From CAZDXV01 sp964648705 (GTDB lineage Bacteria; Patescibacteriota; Minisyncoccia; Minisyncoccales; GWA2-38-27): a DNA stretch of 8,053 nt. The stretch lies in contig CAZYOI010000030.1 of the NCBI GenBank assembly GCA_964648705.1, positions 1-8,053 on the forward strand, in the 5' to 3' direction. This document shows, one piece after another, positions 4,960-8,053 of the stretch. The position numbers and the translations under genes are program-made. Numbering within the stretch: the stretch's first letter is position 1; every line of letters begins with the position of its first letter. Below the pieces are notes generated by a model, which had not been told where the DNA came from, searched no databases, and worked only from the letters and a program-made list of their open reading frames with translations.

Positions 4960-6303
4960 TTAGACCCGAGCGAACTCGAATACGACGACTCCGAGCTTCT
5001 CCTTGTATGTAGGGTAGATCTGCCTCAGGAGTTTAAGTACTTCGTCGCGGGACTTCAAGTCAGGAGCGATGCACTCCCATGGCTTTGTTAGCAACATTTC
5101 CTCGAAGGTTTGATACCTTCGGATGTCACTTATCTTCACATCAAAACTTCCAGTGTGGGTCATGAGACGGATGCGCTCGCCAGCCTGGATGCGATTGATC
5201 GTATCGTAGCCGACGCGGGCTTCGAGGGTCTTCTTACCCGACTTGATCAGGTCATAAAACCTCCGTTTGACTCTCATCGTTCTCATGGTTGTCTCTCCTA
5301 TCTCCAAGCTCCACTGTTGCGTAACAACATTGAGATGGTAGCCGGCCGGCATGGCCGCATCCAGTTTCCAACCGAGCCGCTGAAGAGAGATGACCTCCTC
5401 TGCGGTCGGATTGATGTGGATGTACAGCTTGTGGCCGTACGACACCAACTGATGAGGGATGTCGATCAGCAATGCCTCAAACGCGACCTGGTTGATTGCG
5501 ATGAAGGGCATTACCTTAATCGGACTCCCTTTCTTCGGTGTCGCACCGGCCACACCGATGACTCTTCCCGTGCTGTCGGTCGCAACATAGATGAGTTTGT
5601 ACTTGGTATTGATGTCGAACGTCGCTCTCCGACTGTAGCCATCGAACAGAGCACGCACCCAGTCGTCAGTGATGCCCTCGAACGAACCTTGCAGTTTTTC
5701 GAGGAGTAGTCGCTCAACCTGCTCTTTCATCTCTTCGTTGCGCTCATCAAATGGCAACACTGAGACATGGAGCTGGTCAATCGACATGATCTTACTTACC
5801 CCGTAGAGAGGCTTATAGAGCATGGTCTCCGTCACACCAGTCTTGTAGTGGCTGCCTGAACTCCCTGCCTTGATGAACCCTTTACGGAGAAAGAACTGAA
5901 GTGCGTTGACATTCTGTTCGGCGACCGTACAATAGAGTTGTCTTGCTTGGTGTGTTCTCGCGTAGCTTTCGACATGAGCGAGAAGATGACTCCCCAAACC
6001 GTGCTTGCCCTGAAACTCGGGGGCGACGATGAGGGGACTGACCTTGTACGTGGATTGGCGCTTGCCGACCACGTGGATCATGCCAGCACGTTCGCCATTA
6101 ACTTCGGCGATGAACATTCGCTGTTCGAACGAGAAGAATCCAATACGGTCAATGCCACCGCTGATATGCGCCTCGAAAATTCGTTTGGCATGGGCGCAGT
6201 GATCGCCCCCATAGTACGGCTCCAAGGCGTTCTGCATAAGGTTCTCGACCCAAGCGAAGTCGTCTTCGCAGGCTTCTCGAATCATTACATTCGGTTCAGA
6301 CAT
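4960..6303 (-). CDS. GNAT / GNAT-like / ASCH fusion protein
   Basis: A 447-residue soluble protein in three parts. Residues 1-166 are a GNAT acetyltransferase domain: motif A with SPLIVAPEFQGKHGLGSHLL and the acetyl-CoA pyrophosphate loop QGKHGLG (98-104), then motif B CTVAEQNVNALQFFLRKGF. Residues about 172-333 resemble a second, degenerate GNAT fold (IYVATDSTGRVIGVAG, later LQRLGWKLDA) without the Q/R-x-x-G-x-G loop, so probably a non-catalytic or binding unit. Residues about 343-447 are an ASCH domain with KSGKKTLEARV (354-364), AGERIRL and terminal LGVVVFEF. The start at 6303 has an excellent SD (AAAGGAGG) eight bases upstream and a strong promoter. The gene is much richer in G+C than the core genes (39/60 in 5341-5400), indicating recent transfer. 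Substrate unknown; an RNA or nucleotide target is a guess from the ASCH part. Confidence 0.85.
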   Translation of the reverse strand: MSEPNVMIREACEDDFAWVENLMQNALEPYYGGDHCAHAKRIFEAHISGGIDRIGFFSFEQRMFIAEVNGERAGMIHVVGKRQSTYKVSPLIVAPEFQGKHGLGSHLLAHVESYARTHQARQLYCTVAEQNVNALQFFLRKGFIKAGSSGSHYKTGVTETMLYKPLYGVSKIMSIDQLHVSVLPFDERNEEMKEQVERLLLEKLQGSFEGITDDWVRALFDGYSRRATFDINTKYKLIYVATDSTGRVIGVAGATPKKGSPIKVMPFIAINQVAFEALLIDIPHQLVSYGHKLYIHINPTAEEVISLQRLGWKLDAAMPAGYHLNVVTQQWSLEIGETTMRTMRVKRRFYDLIKSGKKTLEARVGYDTINRIQAGERIRLMTHTGSFDVKISDIRRYQTFEEMLLTKPWECIAPDLKSRDEVLKLLRQIYPTYKEKLGVVVFEFARV

Positions 6304-6311
6304 TTTTAAAT

Positions 6312-6319
6312 CCTCCTTT
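6312..6319 (-). promoter_or_regulatory. Strong Shine-Dalgarno site of the GNAT/ASCH gene
   Basis: AAAGGAGG on the minus strand, with eight bases between the AGGAGG and the ATG at 6303. It is the best SD in the window and fixes the start. Confidence 0.85.
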
Positions 6320-6329
6320 GCCGGACCAC

Positions 6330-6345
6330 TACTTCGTATGAAGTA
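6330..6345 (-). promoter_or_regulatory. Perfect dyad in the GNAT/ASCH leader next to the SD
   Basis: TACTTC-GTAT-GAAGTA on the plus strand is a perfect six-base inverted repeat with a four-base loop. It reads as TACTTC-ATAC-GAAGTA in the minus-strand leader and lies 10 bases upstream of the SD. It could be an RNA hairpin or a protein-binding site. Function inferred only from position. Confidence 0.4.
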
Positions 6346-6380
6346 TATGTAGCCCGAAGGTTAAGGTGTAAAAGAACAAA

Positions 6381-6401
6381 ACCTTGGGACTATCTCAAGG
6401 T
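6381..6401 (-). promoter_or_regulatory. Dyad at the transcription start of the GNAT/ASCH gene
   Basis: ACCTTG (6381-6386) and CAAGGT (6396-6401) are inverted around nine bases, overlapping the expected start near 6401. In the minus-strand RNA the second arm is followed by TTTTGTTCTTTT. It could be an operator at the start site or a very early attenuator; the operator reading is more natural because the stem would include the first transcribed bases. Confidence 0.4.
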
Positions 6402-6407
6402 CATGCT

Positions 6408-6436
6408 ATATTAGCATTAGTTGATCAGAAAGTCAA
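6408..6436 (-). promoter_or_regulatory. Strong extended -10 promoter of the GNAT/ASCH gene
   Basis: On the minus strand: -35 TTGACT (6431-6436), 17-base spacer, -10 TAATAT (6408-6413) preceded by TGC, the extended -10 element. Transcription would start near 6401 and give a leader of roughly 97 bases containing two dyads and the SD. Confidence 0.75.
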
Positions 6437-6468
6437 CATTTCGCATTTAGTTGTAATACCAACGTGAT

Positions 6469-6600
6469 AATGTCAGGGTGTAGCAAAGTAGAAATGTCAG
6501 GGTAAGAAAGATAGAATGGGAGTAAAAGTCGCTATTAAAAACCAATTACTCCCACTCTATGAAGTATTTTAACATGTCACAAAAAGAAGTCGATACCTAC
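6469..6600 (+). mobile_element. Probable insertion-sequence remnant: end motifs, hairpin and truncated transposase start
   Basis: Three elements lie in order. AATGTCAGGGT occurs twice (6469-6479 and 6493-6503) at a 24-base period, like repeated transposase-binding motifs at an IS end. Next is a large hairpin, ATAGAATGGGAGTAA (6511-6525) against TTACTCCCACTCTAT (6546-6560), 14 of 15 pairs with a 20-base loop, the kind of structure that blocks read-in transcription at IS ends. Then a short frame starts at ATG 6574 with MSQKEVDTY, which resembles from memory the N-terminus of IS transposases in this group, and changes to unrelated sequence at 6601, exactly where the 142-bp repeat begins. The transposase assignment rests on nine residues and is tentative; the repeats and the hairpin are directly visible. 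Confidence 0.45.
6511..6560. repeat. Long imperfect hairpin upstream of the truncated frame
   Basis: Fifteen-base arms with one A:C mismatch and a 20-base A-rich loop. No T run follows immediately on either strand, so it is not a clear terminator. In context it may be an IS read-through blocker. Confidence 0.7.
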
Positions 6601-6742
6601 GCATTTCCCGTATTAGATTTTCTGAAGTGAGGACAAGGCGGGCATTCATTCTCCCCACGCCCCTTTTTCTACTCGCCTCGCCTGAGCGGTTTGATTTTCT
6701 GCCGCGCGAAGCGCGACACTTCCTAAAATCAGGAATTTCTGA
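6601..6742 (-). repeat. 142-bp dispersed repeat, right copy
   Basis: This is the reverse-complement partner of 4124-4265 (92% identical, transitions only). It cuts into the IS-like frame at 6601 and ends 34 bases before the RluA-family start. The same GC hairpin is present as GCGCGAAGCGCG. The minus-strand frame through it is the counterpart of the plus-strand frame in the left copy and is not conserved as protein. No obvious target-site duplication flanks the pair. Confidence 0.9.
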
Positions 6743-6765
6743 TAAAATGAGTTCAAGCGGAGTTG

Positions 6766-6771
6766 TATAAA
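6766..6771 (+). promoter_or_regulatory. Possible -10 box of the RluA-family gene
   Basis: TATAAA lies five bases before the ATG at 6777, placing a start at or next to the initiation codon. There is no good -35 and no SD, which parallels ftsH. Suggests a leaderless message, but the evidence is one AT-rich hexamer. Confidence 0.3.
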
Positions 6772-6776
6772 TACAC

Positions 6777-7460
6777 ATGAAAATAATTTACGAAGACGAG
6801 AACGTTTTAGCTATAGACAAGCCGCCAGGAATAACTGTATTTTCAGAAAAAGAAGAAAACACCTTAATAAAAGAAGTAATAAAAGAATATCCTGAGTTAA
6901 AGAAAGCAGGAAATCCTCCTAGGTACGGAGCAGTACACAGGTTAGATAAAGACACATCGGGCCTTGTTTTAATAGCTAAGAATACTGAGGCCTTGATTTT
7001 TTTCCAGAAACAGTTTAAACAAAGAAAGGTAGAGAAGAAATATAAAGGGCTTTTAACAGGAAACTTAAAAAAGGACAAAGGAGAGATAAGAACCTTAATA
7101 GGAAGAAACCCCAAAGAAAGAAAAAGACAGAAGGTTTTTCTAAAAGGAGAACCTAACAGCCAGAATTCAAGAGAAGCTGTTACCTTCTTTAAAGTATTAA
7201 AAAGATTTAAAGGATATACTTTAGTAGAAGTTTCCATTAAAACAGGAAGGAAGCACCAGATAAGAGTTCATTTTTCCTATTTAGGACATCCTTTGGCAGG
7301 AGATAAAAAGTACGGCTTTAAGAACCAGCCCTGTCCAAAAGAATTAAAAAGGCATTTTCTTCATTCTTTTTATCTAAAAATTAAGATGCCGAATGGAGAA
7401 GAAAAAGAATTCTTTTCAGATCTTCCTGAAGATTTAGAAAAAACATTAAAAGAATTATGA
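6777..7460 (+). CDS. RluA-family RNA pseudouridine synthase
   Basis: This enzyme family isomerises specific uridines in rRNA or tRNA to pseudouridine. The 227-residue protein starts directly with the catalytic domain (IIYEDENVLAIDKPPG), without an S4 domain. The signature HRLDKDTSG is at 54-62 with catalytic Asp57; TGRKHQIRVH (156-165) and LGHPLAGDKKYG (169-180) are the other family motifs. Length fits a single-domain member, but the exact target (23S rRNA as in RluC/RluD, or tRNA) cannot be told from the sequence. The start matches the usual family N-terminus; no SD is visible and a TATAAA lies just upstream. Its stop overlaps the L19 start as ATGA, so both are translated from one message and are probably coupled, consistent with a shared role in ribosome production. 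Confidence 0.93.
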   Translation: MKIIYEDENVLAIDKPPGITVFSEKEENTLIKEVIKEYPELKKAGNPPRYGAVHRLDKDTSGLVLIAKNTEALIFFQKQFKQRKVEKKYKGLLTGNLKKDKGEIRTLIGRNPKERKRQKVFLKGEPNSQNSREAVTFFKVLKRFKGYTLVEVSIKTGRKHQIRVHFSYLGHPLAGDKKYGFKNQPCPKELKRHFLHSFYLKIKMPNGEEKEFFSDLPEDLEKTLKEL

Positions 7461-7954
7461 GCACAAAAACTGAAACATTCAATCAAAGCCAGGTAAAAAA
7501 AGACATACCTGATATAAGATCGGGCGATACTGTCCGCATTTACCAAAAAACAGAAGAAAAAGGGAAAGAAAAAAGCCAGATCTTTGAAGGCCTTGTTATA
7601 GCTAGAAAACACGGCAAAGGGGTTTCCGGCACAATAACTGTCAGAAGGGTTATTTCAGGAATAGGAGTAGAAAAAATATTCCCTGTTCATTCCCCTGTTA
7701 TAGAGAAAATAGAAATCATTAAAAGAAGCAGGGTCAAAAGAGCTAAACTATATTTCTTAAGAAAAGCGAAAGGAAAGAGAGGGAAACTAAAGAAAGAAGA
7801 GCTTTCTGAAGCTATTGTTTGGGAAGAGCCTAAAGAGAAATCTGAAGAAATTAAAAAAGAGACTTCAGAAGAAACAGAAGAGAAGATTCAAGAAAAAGAA
7901 GAAAACCCTCAAAAAGAATCTGCTCCTGAAGAAGAATCTAAAAAAGAAAATTGA
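7457..7954 (+). CDS. rplS: Ribosomal protein L19 with a charged C-terminal extension
   Basis: L19 is a 50S protein lying at the interface with the 30S subunit. The core is residues 13-112: PDIRSGDTVRIYQK, then IFEGLVIARKHGKGVSGT, VEKIFPVHSPVIEKIE and RAKLYFLR are clear family signatures. Bacterial L19 is usually about 115 residues; this protein has 165 because of a Glu/Lys-rich, low-complexity tail (about 113-165) that is probably disordered. The ATG overlaps the RluA-family stop (ATGA), so translation is likely coupled; no good SD of its own is visible. No terminator is seen after it, and another frame begins 35 bases downstream. Confidence 0.95.
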   Translation: MSTKTETFNQSQVKKDIPDIRSGDTVRIYQKTEEKGKEKSQIFEGLVIARKHGKGVSGTITVRRVISGIGVEKIFPVHSPVIEKIEIIKRSRVKRAKLYFLRKAKGKRGKLKKEELSEAIVWEEPKEKSEEIKKETSEETEEKIQEKEENPQKESAPEEESKKEN

Positions 7955-7989
7955 AGAAGAATTTTCTAAAAATCAAAAGAGAATAAATA

Positions 7990-8053
7990 ATGCGGGGTAA
8001 TCAGAAAAATATAAATTACAAAATTAAATGGTCTCCTGAATTTGCTTATGCTA
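7990..8053 (+). CDS. 5' end of a gene cut by the window, possibly a LAGLIDADG endonuclease
   Basis: An ATG at 7990 opens a frame of 21 codons to the window edge. The peptide ends NYKIKWSPEFAYA. The pattern W-S-P-E-x-A-Y just ahead of a hydrophobic stretch resembles the opening of free-standing LAGLIDADG homing endonucleases in related genomes, where the first LAGLIDADG motif would follow immediately, but that motif is outside the window. No SD is clear (AAAGAG lies 10-15 bases upstream). Tentative. Confidence 0.4.
   Translation, partial: MRGNQKNINYKIKWSPEFAYA

Noticed and set aside
5110..5709. 199-codon plus-strand frame inside the GNAT/ASCH gene
   Set aside because: It has no SD, promoter or family resemblance, and the opposite strand encodes clear GNAT-like and ASCH domains.
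6751..6757. GTTCAAG near the right repeat as a tRNA-derived attachment site
   Set aside because: Only seven bases match the T arm of tRNA-Val; no duplicate of the tRNA 3' end is present, and no integrase is seen.
6569..6778. 69-codon minus-strand frame through the right repeat
   Set aside because: Compared with the left copy, most differences change the amino acid, and there is no SD, so it is repeat sequence rather than a gene.
7815..8000. 61-codon plus-strand frame rich in lysine
   Set aside because: It is the +1 frame shadow of the low-complexity L19 tail.
1..8053. CRISPR array or rRNA gene
   Set aside because: No regularly spaced direct repeats with spacers and no rRNA-like stretch were seen; the only short direct repeat is the two-copy motif at 6469-6503.

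Overview
The window looks like a chromosomal segment from a Candidate Phyla Radiation bacterium (Patescibacteria/'Parcubacteria' type). This is an inference. It rests on the AT-rich, lysine-heavy core genes, very tight gene packing, core genes lacking Shine-Dalgarno (SD) sequences, an intein in a housekeeping gene and no recognisable operon order from well-studied phyla. Base composition switches sharply. Bases 121-180 hold 36 G+C of 60, 1201-1260 (ftsH) 20 of 60, 1801-1860 (intein) 17 of 60, and 5341-5400 (GNAT/ASCH gene) 39 of 60.

Left end (1-680): a self-contained, GC-rich transcription unit with a consensus sigma-70 promoter, a good SD, an unrecognised 173-codon gene and a strong intrinsic terminator. 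Core block 1 (680-4103): ftsH, the membrane AAA+ zinc protease, carrying a 452-residue intein with a LAGLIDADG endonuclease and an apparent helix-turn-helix segment. The intein sits exactly between AA and TNRPD of the second region of homology. One base after the ftsH stop begins a tRNA-Ile with anticodon UAU, followed without spacer by a tRNA-Val(GAC) that has C instead of U at position 33.

Island (4124-6742): two copies of a 142-bp repeat in inverted orientation (131/142 identical, all 11 differences transitions) bound about 2.3 kb. Inside are a small XRE-type repressor frame lacking a normal start codon, a 113-residue ASCH-domain protein, and, convergent to it, a GC-rich 447-residue protein with a GNAT domain, a second degenerate GNAT-like domain and a C-terminal ASCH domain. 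That last gene has its own strong promoter, SD and terminator. Next to the right repeat is a probable insertion-sequence remnant: repeated end motifs, a large hairpin and a short frame cut off exactly where the repeat begins.

Core block 2 (6777-8053): an RluA-family pseudouridine synthase translationally coupled (ATGA overlap) to ribosomal protein L19 with a charged C-terminal tail, then the first 21 codons of another gene, possibly a free-standing LAGLIDADG endonuclease.

The core genes serve membrane protein quality control and translation. The island is the accessory part. Its most notable feature is two ASCH domains (PUA-like fold, usually linked to RNA) placed beside an acetyltransferase domain, which suggests an RNA- or nucleotide-modification function that cannot be proven from sequence alone.
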